Shown here: one piece after another, positions 50,139-61,439 of the stretch
Layout: every line of letters begins with the position of its first letter
Position numbering within the stretch: the stretch's first letter is position 1
NCBI GenBank assembly: GCA_033239525.1
Contig: BSYO01000024.1
Coordinates: forward strand, 10,377,991-10,441,990
Length of the DNA stretch: 64,000 bases
Direction of reading: 5' to 3'
From: Nepenthes gracilis
Lineage: Eukaryota; Streptophyta; Magnoliopsida; Caryophyllales; Nepenthaceae
The notes under the pieces: model-generated
What the model was told of the DNA's origin: nothing
Seen by the model: only the letters and a program-made list of their open reading frames with translations
Database searches by the model: none
Position numbers and translations under genes: made by a program

Positions 50139-52761
50139 ATGTCTCTTGCATTTACCAATCCATCTTGGTGGTTGTGGAATGGTAAACAAAAAGAGCCTAA
50201 ACTCAAGAATGATTCCTCTGTGAATTCTTCAACCGACTTGAATTTGTGGGAATTGGATTCTGTGATGTTTCCCTCTATTATCGGGGGCAATGTGGCTTCT
50301 ACATCTAGGAGAGTTAAGCGAAGATCAAATATTCGGGAGGAGCGGAAAATTGATACAGAACATGATCTTGTTCTTGTGCCATCTGATGGTGGGTGGATTT
50401 CTGATTCTGAATCGGATGACTCTGATTGGTCAATAGGGTGGTCTGAACCTCATGCTCCAGATTTCCAGAGTGATGATGAGAATGATTGTGGATTTGGGGT
50501 ACTTGTACCTTGCTATAGGCATGGCCATGGAGACGTGGCACAGAATACAAACAAGATCGTGGGCACCATTGTGAGCATTCCGGATCGTTATTCTGCTGGT
50601 AAGAACTCTGATAGATTTCATTTTCTATCACTGCATAATTGTTAGTCCCCTTTCCTTAAAAGAACTAGGCAAAACACCTTTTAGTTGGAGGCAGTTGAGC
50701 TAGAGAGATTGCCTCGGTAGTTTTTCCATTGGATGAATCTTGTAAAGATTTTGTTTCGGTTAAATGCCAAAATCTTTTCCCCTTGAAGGCTTTGAATGCA
50801 TGTACTTTAAGATCCAATTAAATTCTCAAGTATTTTGTAACATCAAAACATATAAATATGTTGCAATTAGCTGTGCAGAGGACATTGAATGTTCAGGGTG
50901 AATTCCAGGCTCCTTAGACAAGTTTTCCATTGCTCTTCTGCTCACGTTGAGGAAGTATTTTGACTTATTTTGGTCCTGATAATAGCAGCCTGTAGATGAA
51001 GAAACTTCCGTGTTATGACTTCGGTTCGAAAACAACTAGATTGGAAGTACCCACCTAAAACAGCATCTTGATACCTAGATTGGAGGTTGTCAAAGACAAG
51101 GCTAAACTTTGAGAGATTTTCCGTTGTCAAATCATTGGAAAAATAGCTTATGAATTGAGAAGTGTTTATTTTAGTTGGACAATTAATGTCACTGTGCTCT
51201 CTATAGGAAACAAAGTTGTGATAAAATGATTAAAGATTCATTCCTAATAAGCTGCAAATTTATCCCTGGCTTTCTTCATTCCGTTTCTGGGTTCCAAGTG
51301 CTGAACAAACTTATAAGATTGTAGAATGAGATTAGAGATTTCACGAATTTATAGATTGAAGTCTGGTATGTTTACCCTCACAGTGTATTTCAAGTATCCT
51401 AGGACCTTCATATGAATTCTTTTAATTAATCGATTTCCTTATGCTGTTCTGGTTGTGGATCTACTGAAAGATGTGTATAGTTGAATAAGAATTCAACTTG
51501 CTCCTTTTCTCTGACATCCTTCACTTCTTATAGAGCTTACCATTTGCCATGTAGATTGCAAAGAAACAAATGTCTTAAGTTTTATGCTTCGTTTATTATT
51601 CACTTCCAGATTGTTAAGCAAGTGTTGTTTGTTTGTTTTCCTGAAATGAAATAAATATTATCAATATAAGATGAGAATGAAATAAGGTAAAAATAGACAT
51701 TGCGTTGATTGGTTTGCATGATAAATAACAATTCCATCCTGAAATAGGATTTCAATAACGTGGGAATAATTACTCATGGTGTTCTGTAGTGTTGGATGAC
51801 TGTGACACTGGCAGCCCGCGGGGTAGTTGTCACCTGCAGCTGACAGTGCATCATTTGTGGTGGCCAATGGTGGCAGACGTGGAAATACTTATTTTCTGAA
51901 GCCTACAACAACAAATATCACGTCTCCCTGATATTAGTTATTCCTAATTTTATGGTACTTTGTAGATAATAACAATTCCATAAAAATTCAACCAAATGAG
52001 TTAATAGCTATTCCGATCTTATTCTATTGAACCAAACATGTGATTAGTTGAACCTCTACTGATTGCTCCACTCATGAAAGATCTCTACTCCTCAGGTCTA
52101 TGTTCTTATAATCATGAATTTTCTTAATTTTCTTGTGGATTTAGTTTATGCTTAGGTGTTCCATTCATTAACGTGCTTCTCATTACTTTGATGTCTTTGC
52201 TTATGAAACACCCGAAGCTATGTGGCAATGTTAGATTGCTCATGCCAATACCAGACCTTTAGTCTGTTTGGTGTTCTCACCGTGGATGACAATATTGGTA
52301 TTGATATCAGTTGTAGTTGTATTAGTATTAGACATATTGAATAATACGTCTCGTTATCTAATATATCAAAAGAAAACAATTCTAAAAATCAAAAGGACTG
52401 TATTGGCCGATATTTTGAAATTGGCCAAACTATTGCGATATATTACTGCTATGAAATCATGTTGCGATATTGTTACAATATCAAAAATATCAATATCAAA
52501 GTCCCCCTCCGATATAAATACATATTAGTCGATATTTGTATTAATGTTTCTCACTGTACAATTACTCTATTTCTGTTGAATTCTTTTATAATCTTTGAGA
52601 ATGTATTCACTTTCTAGTAGTACATATACTTGTACCACTGGGAGGGTGTTTGAGTAAAGTAGTTATTGTAAAAGGATGCTGTTGTACTTATATATGATGG
52701 TTTCCTTTTAGAGGGCAAGAAGTACATGGAGCAGTGGCTTTCTTCTCTTCAGAACAGCTGA
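50139..52761 (+). CDS. Plant protein of unknown function, acidic, 169 residues
   Basis: Two coding exons, 50139-50598 and 52712-52761, are joined by a GTAAGA donor and a TTTTAG acceptor with phase kept. The product begins MSLAFTNPSWWLWNG. It has a basic patch RRVKRRSNIREERK near residues 57-70 that could act as a nuclear signal. An LVPSDGG segment and the acidic, Ser-rich SDSESDDSDWSIGW segment follow, and it ends KKYMEQWLSSLQNS. No enzyme motif, signal peptide or membrane segment is present. The conserved look of the WW, VPSDGG, SDWSIGW and EQWLSSLQ blocks, and an exon join that ends at a plausible stop, argue for a real gene. I recall similar uncharacterised plant proteins but cannot name a function. 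The 2.1-kb intron holds repeats. Confidence 0.75.
51690..52045. mobile_element. Possible MITE related to the 3475-4429 element
   Basis: The region is bounded by GATTGGTTTGCATG on the left and ATTCTATTGAACCAAACATGTG on the right. It has GGGAATAATTACTC and AACAATTCCAT phrases like those near the ends of the element at 3475. The termini are too diverged to set exact ends. It is intronic in the small acidic-protein gene. Confidence 0.4.
52282..52542 (+). repeat. GATAT-rich dispersed repeat, copy 4
   Basis: It opens GTGGATGACAATATTGGTATT, a variant of the family edge, and runs through GGCCGATATTTTG, TGCGATATATTACTG and TCGATATTTG phrases. It is intronic in the small acidic-protein gene, about 170 bp before the last exon. 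Confidence 0.65.
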
Positions 52762-53615
52762 TGCTGCTGAAAGTGCCGCTTTGCTGCTGTTGTTGCTGCC
52801 TTGCTGCAGCTGCTTGTTCCAGGGAGCAGTTCATGCTCTTGTAACTATGGTTTATGGATGTGATATTACAGTTGTTTTTAGCTAGTTTGGGGAAATGTTG
52901 TCGATGATGTGTAAATAAGGAATCCAAAAGACATACAAAGGAAAAAGGGTTAACCAACGTGCCAGAACAAAGAGTCAAACAGAGAACGTTTGTATGATGC
53001 TGAGCGAAGCTCAATGAAGGGTCTTATGCTTACAGACCGACATCGACCCGTGTTGCTAAGAGTCGACGAATGCAAAGAACGAATGATGAAGCTTTCGGTA
53101 TTGTGATCTGGGGATGGAGAATTGCTCTGTGACTTGGAGTTGGACACGATGGAGTAAGAAATTTGAATTTGGTGTGTTATGTTTGGTTCACTGAAAATTC
53201 TTTGGTGTGAGTGATTTTTGTATATATGGAAAAATTCTCTGTAAGTAAGATATTTGTTGTCGCTGTTAGGAAGATGTGAGTTCTGTAACATCATGTTGTT
53301 ATTATTATTATTATTATTCTTAGGAAGATGTGGGGTTATGAAAACTTCCTTTTATCAATAAGATGTAGTACTTTTAATTAAGCTTGATTGCTCTCTATTA
53401 CTGCGTTCCTGCTTGACATTATCATTTTTTTTTTTTAAGTTAAAGAATTGCTACTTGATTCTCATTTTAGGTTCCTTGTATATTTTTGATGGTAAATATT
53501 TAATTCTGACAATTTAGATAACTCTGATTATAAAATGGTTTTAACTTATGTTGATGCAACATTTAATCCTAATTCTGGAGTGGAATGCTTGCGGATGGAA
53601 GCTTGAGAGAACATA
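52762..53615. other. 3' region of the small acidic-protein gene and intergenic DNA
   Basis: The first part probably includes the 3' UTR, with a GCTGCT/TGCTGC-rich stretch at about 52760-52815. An (ATT)n run lies near 53297-53320. No further coding sequence is seen. Confidence 0.45.
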
Positions 53616-53620
53616 AAAAG

Positions 53621-54468
53621 TGTTGGGATTCGACACCCAAATACACCCGATCCGACGCAGTAGAACAAACCCAAACTCCCCGCAAATCGTCAACCACCAA
53701 ATTTGTGAACCTAAGAAGCCACCAACGCACAACGATTTTTAACGTAAAAATTCATTTCAACAAAGGAAAAAATCTTTGGGATAAATTTCGAAATAATCAA
53801 TTATAAATAGTGTTAGTTACAAAAATTTTCTTCAAAATCTCTTCACTCCAAACCCAAGTAAAGAATGGTTGAATACAACTCCTCTTAATGTAATCGACAA
53901 CCAACAAGGGAAATACAACGAGAAAAAGAGCAATTCAATGAAAATACATTTCTAGAATCATCTCCAAAATGACGTACCCGACTTTGACAAAGAACGGAAC
54001 TCAAGTGGGACCTTGAACCGAATGCCGAATTTTTTTCTTCTCTCTTCTTCTCTCCTCTCTCTATGTGTGGTGCCCCTTATGGAGATAGATTTTAGAAAAC
54101 ATAATCCTATAACACGTGAGCTATATTTTATACCACGTATCGGCACTCGAGTGCCTAGTGAGTGCCGATCAAGCACACCGGTCTTGGATTCTACGCTCGA
54201 GCGCCCGATGAGTGCGTAGCAAGCGCACTAAGCCCGGAATCCGCGCCTCTTCACCACTCGAGCGTGACGCGAGTGCTAGCAATCCTCCATTAATTTGGAG
54301 TTGGCACTCGAGCTCCACTCGAGTTTTCCTTAAGCGCTTGACTTGATCTTACCTCCTGATCCTTCGCCACCGGCATAAATATTTTGATCTTCGCCTGAGC
54401 CTTATACGAACCTCCAATAACTTTTGGTTTGTTGACTTATTCACAGAGGTGTGATAAAAAATCTAACA
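53621..54468 (-). mobile_element. Solo LTR, probably Ty1/copia type, minus orientation
   Basis: On the plus strand it runs from TGTTGGGATTCG to AATCTAACA. A perfect 5-bp duplication, AAAAG, flanks it (53616-53620 and 54469-54473). Read on the minus strand it starts TGTTAGATTTTTT and ends CGAATCCCAACA, matching the termini of the plus-oriented LTR at 20028. A minus-strand TATAAAATA lies at 54132-54124 with a purine-rich leader downstream. Confidence 0.9.
54137..54330. repeat. CTCGAGCG/GAGTGC repeat block upstream of the LTR TATA box
   Basis: Repeated GGCACTCGAGTGCC, CTCGAGCGCCC, GAGTGCGTAGC and CTCGAGCGTGACGCGAGTGC phrases, rich in CTCGAG palindromes. It sits directly upstream (minus sense) of TATAAAATA, as does the related block at 35157 in a different LTR. 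Confidence 0.65.
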
Positions 54469-54473
54469 AAAAG

Positions 54474-54769
54474 TAAGAGGATTTTAACACGGGTAATAAT
54501 CATGGCATCATATGTGAGAATAATATAGTAGCCATGAGAAGGGGGAGGTATATCATGGTCCATATATTTAAAAAGAAAAAAAAAATGGAAACAATTTTTC
54601 TTTAAATAAAAAGAAACTCAGCATTCTATGGCCCCAAAAACTTGCCTTCTGGAGAGCAGATAGGGCAAAATCTGGGCAGGAAACTGATTTTAAGAAACTC
54701 TCACATGTGATTTCTGAAATTTTAAAATTATTAAAAAAAAAAATTATTACTTTTAAAAAGTTTAGACAC
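54474..54769. other. AT-rich intergenic sequence
   Basis: No gene or element termini recognised between the solo LTR and the AT-rich repeat copy. Confidence 0.4.
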
Positions 54770-55215
54770 ATACACATTCTTTTTGTAATTTCTGAAGTAA
54801 GTAATACTGTTAATAAAATTTTTTATTACTCTTGACGGTAGTTTAAATAATAATTTTTTTATTTTTTATTTAAATTATAATTTTTTAAAATTTTAAATAA
54901 TGAATTATTCTATATAAAATATTTATATTATATTATTAACATTTATGTTAAAATTTTTTTACCATTTATTTTTTATTATATAGAAAAAATAAAAATATTA
55001 TTTTATTTATTAAAATATAATTCTTTGGGAGTACTAATTTAAGATATTATATTGATAGAACAAACTCAGTTATTAAAAATATCTAACATGATGGATTTTA
55101 ACTTAACAAATGTTGGAGACTACGGATCCTTTTTGTTCCATTTTAATCATCTTTTACAATAATAATATCCCGACGACTGAGTCGATTACAAATATAGATT
55201 GAAAATTGGTTAAAA
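54770..55215 (+). repeat. AT-rich dispersed repeat, copy A
   Basis: It shares an ordered series of phrases with 62600-63055. These include GTAATTTCTGAAGTAA, AACAAACTCAGTTA, TCCTTTTTGTTCCATTTTAA followed by TCATC, AATAATATCCCGACG, and GATTGAAAATTGGTTAAA. The two copies are in the same orientation. I do not recognise the element. Confidence 0.6.
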
Positions 55216-56140
55216 TAATTAAATAATTTTTAAAAAAATATTTTATTTTTACTATTAATGAATTTATAGGTATCTCTTAGATCAGTTTAAATCTATTATT
55301 ACGCCAATTGCCATTGTTTATTAGCAACTATGTACTTTGTCAAAATAATTATAATTTCTATCGTATAATACCGATGATAACATAAAATTAAAAAAATAAT
55401 TTTATGAATATATTAAATTTATAAAAAAATAATATATTCACTAATATTATAGTTAATTATTTTTTTAGAAAAAAAATTAAAATATTAAAGAAATCTTTCA
55501 ATACTAGCTTGTATCATCATAATTATAGACTTTCATATGAATTTATATGAAGTGGATATCTATTTTGATTAATTTTATATTAACATGGGGATAGCCGATA
55601 GCATAGAAAAAATTAAAGTCCATATCCATTATAACATACTATGTGCAACTTGTATGCATTATAGTCAATATCAAAATCATTCAATCTAGTAGTAGGAGCA
55701 GTAGAGATGATCAACAAAATTTACTTTCTTTAATACTGATCTGACATGGAATATAATTAGTTAGTAAAAATACAACACTAACTAAATTTCTTCTTTATTT
55801 GCAGTTCAACTATATTTTCAACTTTATATATAACAGATCAAAGTTCAAGATTTTATATTGGTAAAAAATTATTGAGTTCTTTATTCAATAAATTATCCGC
55901 TTATTGTATACCCAGCTTAGCTAATGACCACAGCACAATTCAACTGCATGTCTGGCCCAATATAGGCGGGCCACATGCCATACTTGGTAAAGATATTTTT
56001 GCCCATGGCCGTGCCAAGCACGACACAACACGTAAAGTTTTGGGGTGGTAAGTGTAGGACTTATTCACCATGTCTTGGATATTAGTTAAGTTCAAGGTGT
56101 AAGTTACTGGGCTAGGAGCTAATATATAGTGATAAACAAC
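55216..56140. other. AT-rich sequence with GCCATG/GTGCCAAGCACG patch
   Basis: No gene. The end (about 55950-56040) has GGCGGGCCACATGCC and CCGTGCCAAGCACGACACAAC, resembling GC-rich patches at 61440-61700 and 63365-63500, so the repeat containing copy A may extend to here. Confidence 0.4.
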
Positions 56141-56149
56141 TGTATTTCT

Positions 56150-56945
56150 TTATAATATTCAAGATATGACTTTTTTCAATTCAAACATGCTCCTAACAAC
56201 TAACATGAAGCAGAGCTGCATGGCGTGAGGGTGGGCAAGGTTGAGATTGGGAAGTGTTGGGTATCGTAGTGCCACGCGGAGAAACGGACTGGCGCTCATG
56301 GTGCCTTGGGTCTGGAGGCATTCGAACTGGGTGCGAGTTCCACCCAAATGAGCGATAAGGGGTAGGCCCAAGAAACAATTTTCCCCCGGACATGAAGGAT
56401 CACTCCTGCAAAAGCAACAATATCACTTGATGGACAAGGACTCCTGTACAGCCAGTTGATTGACAAAAGGTGCGTCCATCACAGCAGCCTGCCATTACGA
56501 GGCATGATTAATGGGGCATTTCATCTGCAGTCAACAACAAGCTAGGAGTAGGGACACCTATTCCTTATATTCGATTGATTATGTGGCATTCATATAGTCC
56601 AAAAACTCCCCTAAACGCCTATAAATATCAAGCTTCATCCTTACATGTTAGATCTATGCTACCATCTGGTCGAAAGAGACTATCATCCTACTGGCTTATT
56701 TTCCAACCGAGTTCTCTATTCAACATGTCATCCCCTTCATTCATATCTGAAAGAACATAATTGCCGTGTAGTTCTACGTAATAGATAACTCTTTATCTCT
56801 CTTTTATATGCTCAAGTTAATATTGATTTAAACGTCGAAAGAGTTCATTGAAAATATAACCCGAGCTCTTTTATTGTTAGTTTATGGTGCAAATGATCAA
56901 GTAACCAAATTATTTGGATCAGAGTTTTCTCATTCAACAAAGCCT
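56150..56945 (+). mobile_element. Probable LTR fragment
   Basis: GCCTATAAATATCAAGC near 56613 is a core-promoter-like motif. TTGATTTAAACGTCGAAAGAG near 56822 parallels the TTGAGAGTCG/GTGTCGGAG phrase that sits at a similar distance from the TATA region in the TGAT...ATCA LTRs of this window. I could not identify both ends or a target duplication. Confidence 0.45.
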
Positions 56946-58800
56946 CTTAAATTTAAATTCCAACTAGAACCAGAATTTCCCTATTGACTTGCAAGAGAGA
57001 GAGAAACTGTGGTTGTATATCAAGTGAAGAATAGTGCTGAAGAATGCACGAGAATCACATTAAATGGAACGTTCCCTTAAAGAGAGAGAATAATAGAAAG
57101 AATAGTGGCCAATGTTTACTGTTTTCTTTTTGAATTTCTTGTACAATTAAGCTCATAGTGTACTTGGGACAAAAATTCCACACTGTCAATCTTTTTCAGA
57201 GCAAAATCGAAGTCTTTCAGTATCTATTCTACATATCAATGCAGAAAAAGAGGTGAAGGAAAATAGGATTGTTTCTTTGAGAGACCTCTCTAGCACTCTA
57301 GCAAATGTATTGCACAAGGTAAGGTGAAAAGCAAATACAGTGTGACAGTGGGTTGGCTTCCTGTGAGCTAGTAGTCTATGGTAAGTGATTAAGGCAGCCC
57401 TCTAAATGGTCTGAATGGTCCCATGTTCAAGAGAAAAATGAGACGGCTGAGAGGAAGGACAAGCTATGATCCCGGTTCAACCCTTCAGGTGCAGATCATC
57501 ATGCGAGCTGGACTGATGCTGCAACTGGATTAGGCTTCATGTCAAGGGCATTATCAAGGCTAAGGAGATTGTATTGTTCAACTGAAATGAAATCCAGAGT
57601 AGCCTCAAAAATATATGATCCCAATCAGATATTTAACATATCCCTCCTGTTTAGGTCTATCATAAGCGAAATGAAAATCACGATTTGCTTTATCTGATAT
57701 CAAATAAGAGTTGAGAGCAAATAGAATACTTTTCAAAAGTATAAATACCGTGAAATAAATTAGTTATAAATGTATCCATATGGTGAATTAAAAAAATCTA
57801 CAGTCCCTAACAAAATGGATAATAGAGTTATTTTACCACTAACTGTTACTAAATCATCACTCCCTAAGTCAAAATGGTGCTTGTTGCACTAGAAGCTGTT
57901 GTACTAGGCTTTAAAGCATGGATGATTTGTATCAATTGAGTAAAGACAGATTATAATTACAAATCAGTATTTGAAAACATATATTGGGGGCTTCCTAAAG
58001 AGTTCATGATATCATTGTGAATATATAAACCAAAATTGTAAAAATTGAGAAACATATTAGGAATATTTGCTCCAGGCCCTATCAATTATGAAAAACATAT
58101 GGAAGGATTAGCTCCATCCATCAACCAAACTTGGTGTGAGAGAGTGGCCCTAGGACAGTCCTAACCATTAGCAGTAAGTGGTAGCACTCGGAGGAACTTC
58201 CTTCGAGGGGACAAAACTCTTCCAAGAGAAGTATTATTCTGACCATCTCCTAAATAGATAAATAACAAAATTATATTAATTTATTATTTATTTACTTAAC
58301 TTTTACTTTTAATCGTTAGGTAAACATAAAAATCTTCTTACTAAGAAAACCAAACCAGAGCTCCCTTTCCAAGAGTGGCCCTTAGTCAACCAGTTTTTGG
58401 AAATGTTTTCAGGAGATTTTCCATTTTATTTTCCTTCCTCAAAGATTTTTCTCTTTTGATACTTCTGTTTTCGTTTACTAGCCTTCCTCCTAGCCTTCCA
58501 TTATTGGATTAAGAACTTGATGGCAACTACTGTATCTAGAAGATTTGCACATCGTCACTTTTCCCAGCAGGAATAAAAATGAAAGAACATATGCCCATTA
58601 GACTGCTTCACTAATGCATAGATGCATCTACATTAACAGCAAAAAATTGCCCAATTTACATTGCACCAAAGCTTCACTTTCCAAGGAAAACTAAGTGTGG
58701 ATCACACCATTTAACATCAAATCTAAACACTCGTTACTTTCACTTCATTCATCGTAAATAACGAACTATATTCACTTCGGCTGGGGAGTCTCAGCTCCAA
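56946..58800. other. Intergenic region, possible SINE trace
   Basis: No coding exon recognised. Around 57340-57490, CTATGGTAAGTGATTAAGG and GATCCCGGTTCAACCC resemble tRNA-type A and B boxes of a SINE, but the spacing is too wide to be sure. The last 100-200 bp before 58909 probably include the 3' UTR of the minus-strand gene. Confidence 0.4.
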
Positions 58801-58908
58801 CTATGGTAAATTCTCCTGCTTCCTGTTTGTGCTTCGCTCAGAGCTTCTCTGAACTGCATTCTTATTGTTATCATTTGCATCTATACGCTATAAAACTTCC
58901 ACCACGCC

Positions 58909-61072
58909 TCAATTCTCCTTGACAACAATCTCATTTGATTGCAAAGACTCAGAATCAGCATATGTATGATCCTTGAAAACTTCCTCCACCTTTGGTAGCA
59001 AAAACATTGATTGATCCTTCTCAAGTTGCTCACCCGATGCATGGACAGAAACAGAATCTGGATCTTCTTTGACAACCATATTTGGCTTAGTATTCGGGAT
59101 GGAAGCTATTATAGCTTTGGCAGTTTTTATGTCTTGCTCTCTTTCAGTTTCAATGGAAGGACTGTGCATAGAAGTAGCAGGCTGCTCTGATGACATGATG
59201 GTTGTGGGTGTCGCAGCAGCCTTAACAGATTGAGAGAGCACAGCTGGTGAGGCAACTGCTGTTTGCTGCAACGGCATAGTGGGTGCACATGTTGCAGCAG
59301 CCTCGACAGATTCCGGTGGCACAACTGATGCTGCAGCAGATATCACCATGTTGGCTCTCACTTGATGACATCCAGCAGCCATGGGAGAAGGCGGTGTAGC
59401 CGTTGTCATGCCAGTACGAAAGTAGTGCACATTAGGATGACCTGGCAAATGAGTAGAGGGTAACGGGATTCCACTGCCCGCCTCGGGATACTTGCTCAAA
59501 GAACCTCCACTGCCAACAGGCATGATATGGACAACATTCTTTGCCTGAGCCACCTTGAATATAGTTGCAGCATCTGAAGGGCTAGCGATCCGGGCACCAG
59601 CAGCAACTGCAGTGGCTTTCACCATGGATTCTGGAGTTACGGTTGGCATCTTCTTTAGGCTAGGTCGAGGCTTTGCTGGGAGGGCTAATGTTGTTTTCGA
59701 TGCTGTTGGGTTGACAACCAGTGAATCCTCAGTTGGTGTCGGTGGATTACTTGACCCAGCTGCTCCATTTCCAGCTACAAATTAAGCAGTTGCATTACTG
59801 TAAGCACAATTGGATGAAAAAAAAAATGGTCCAGATTGGAAAGGAAAATTTTTAACCTATATTAATAACCAAAATACCTTTAACTGATCTATCAAAAATA
59901 CATATAAAGAAAAGATAAAGTCATCAAGATGACTTTTGTAGCTTGAGATCATAGCTATCAGATTTTGGGTATGGTAAAGGTGTGATCCGATGTGCAGCAC
60001 AAAGAAGAGTTTCATTATGCACGGAAATAGAGACATGAGCCATGGCACGTTGCATGCAGGGTTGGCACACAGAATCTTGTAACTACACTTAACAACAAAG
60101 TTTTCAAATTCATGAACCATTCCATTCAAGGACTACTTTAAAGATTCTGCATTTCACGGGCAACTTGTTCAAAGTTACATTTCAATTTGAACAAACAGAT
60201 CTTCCTTCTGCAATGATGAAAACCTACTACAAAGTGGCTAGATTTTCCTCACGAGCACTTCGCATCAATGAGAATTAACAAGCTAGTGTCCCTCATTAAT
60301 GGAAAACTGTTTTTCTCCAGCATCAGACTTGTGGCAGGGATCATCCATGAGCATTGACGCAAATGTAAACTAATTTTTACAATATCAGCTGATCCATATT
60401 GATATCAGGGGGCCAGATACCAATATTTCTAAATAAAGTGACATTATTGCTATATATGTTTTCGTATTAGCAACAATATCATAATATATTTCTATATCAG
60501 CGATAGCGTGATATATTGGCCAATATTCAAAATATTGGTCAATATGACCCTGTTAGCTTATGATTTTTACAAGTTTTTTTCTTTCGATATATTCAATGTT
60601 GATAAGTATTTTTTTTTGATATGTCCGATACTGATGACCACAACCTATCTAGATGCAATATTTTCATCCATGCCATGAGGTCTTCTACTGCAAAATAGTC
60701 AACCATATAACTATAAATCAATTAACTACCAACTACAACCTAAAATATCCAGGATAAACAAGAATTCCGTGGAAATATCAGCATTGCTTAGCATCCAACA
60801 CATCAGCTGTGAGGATATGCTGTGTAAAGATTCAAAAGAGGAAGAAAGCCAATAGATTAAAAACTTTTTCATGAACCCAAAAAGGACACACTTCATACAG
60901 AACAGCAGATGAAGCAGAAAATGGCCATACCACAAGATGCAGTTAAGGGATCCTTAAGAGCCATGTCAATGGCCCGACGTGTAGCCAGCTGTGCTTCAGA
61001 AAGTTGTGAGCCATTGCAGTTGGCGGCTCCTATATTTAAGCTGCCTTTTTTCTTCCTGATAGTTGCCCATCT
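58909..61072 (-). CDS. Myb/SANT-like nuclear protein, C-terminal two exons (partial)
   Basis: Exons 61072-60931 and 59774-58909 join through a GTATGG donor and a TTTGTAG acceptor in phase. The first encodes RWATIRKKKGSLNIG and a SQLSEAQLATRRAIDMALK segment ending LTASC. The second encodes 287 residues rich in Ala, Pro, Ser and Thr, including KPRPSLKKMPTVTPESMVKA, an SPSDAATIFKVAQAKNVVHI segment and a C-terminus rich in acidic residues ending VVKEN. The RWATIR start looks like the end of a SANT/Myb repeat, and the rest recalls plant homeodomain-like proteins of unknown role. That attribution is from memory and tentative. Earlier exons, including the rest of the DNA-binding part, were not found by 64000 and may lie beyond the window. 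Confidence 0.7.
60385..60672 (-). repeat. GATAT-rich dispersed repeat, copy 5
   Basis: On the minus strand it opens near CATGGATGAAAATATTGC and continues through ATCAGTATCGGACATATC, GGCCAATATATCACGC and TTGATATCAATATGG. It is intronic between the two SANT-gene exons. Confidence 0.65.
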
Positions 61073-61260
61073 CTGCACATCAAAGAAAAGTAAACCAACA
61101 GCATAAGATGCTGATCCCAGGATCAGTGTTGGCATTTGAAAAACCAAGACACAAAACTGAATGTCATGATCATGGTTGAATAACAGCAGGATATGACAAA
61201 CTCTGCTAAGAAAATTCCCAACATTTATATCTTCATTAAAACTGCTAGAGGCAGAGATGT

Positions 61261-61332
61261 TCCGTTGCCGGGATTTGAACCCGGGAAACCTGGGGAGACC
61301 CAGACATCTTGACCAGACTAGATGACAACGGA
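61261..61332 (-). tRNA. tRNA-Glu(CUC)-like gene, possible pseudogene
   Basis: The 72-nt minus-strand sequence has a perfect 7-bp acceptor stem (TCCGTTG/CAACGGA). The T arm is CCGGG-TTCAAAT-CCCGG and the D stem (ATCT/AGAT) pairs. The anticodon arm reads TCTGG-GTCTCC-CCAGG, with CUC following U33. The body is close to plant tRNA-Glu, but the loop has six bases where seven are normal, as if A37 were lost. A TTTT stop signal for RNA polymerase III lies about 27 nt downstream. It sits about 190 bp upstream of a SANT-gene exon, on the same strand. Confidence 0.8.
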
Positions 61333-61439
61333 TCACCAATAAGCAACAAGTACAAAACCCATCAAAGCAAGGCATTTACCCAAGTAACCTACCCGAAACC
61401 ATCAATCCAATCTAAAGTTAGTGGTTAATCAGCCACAAT

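Noticed and set aside
60893..61375. 160-codon minus-strand frame as a continuous protein
   Set aside because: It runs across the tRNA-like gene, an intron and a SANT exon; splice sites and phase support only 60931-61072 as coding.
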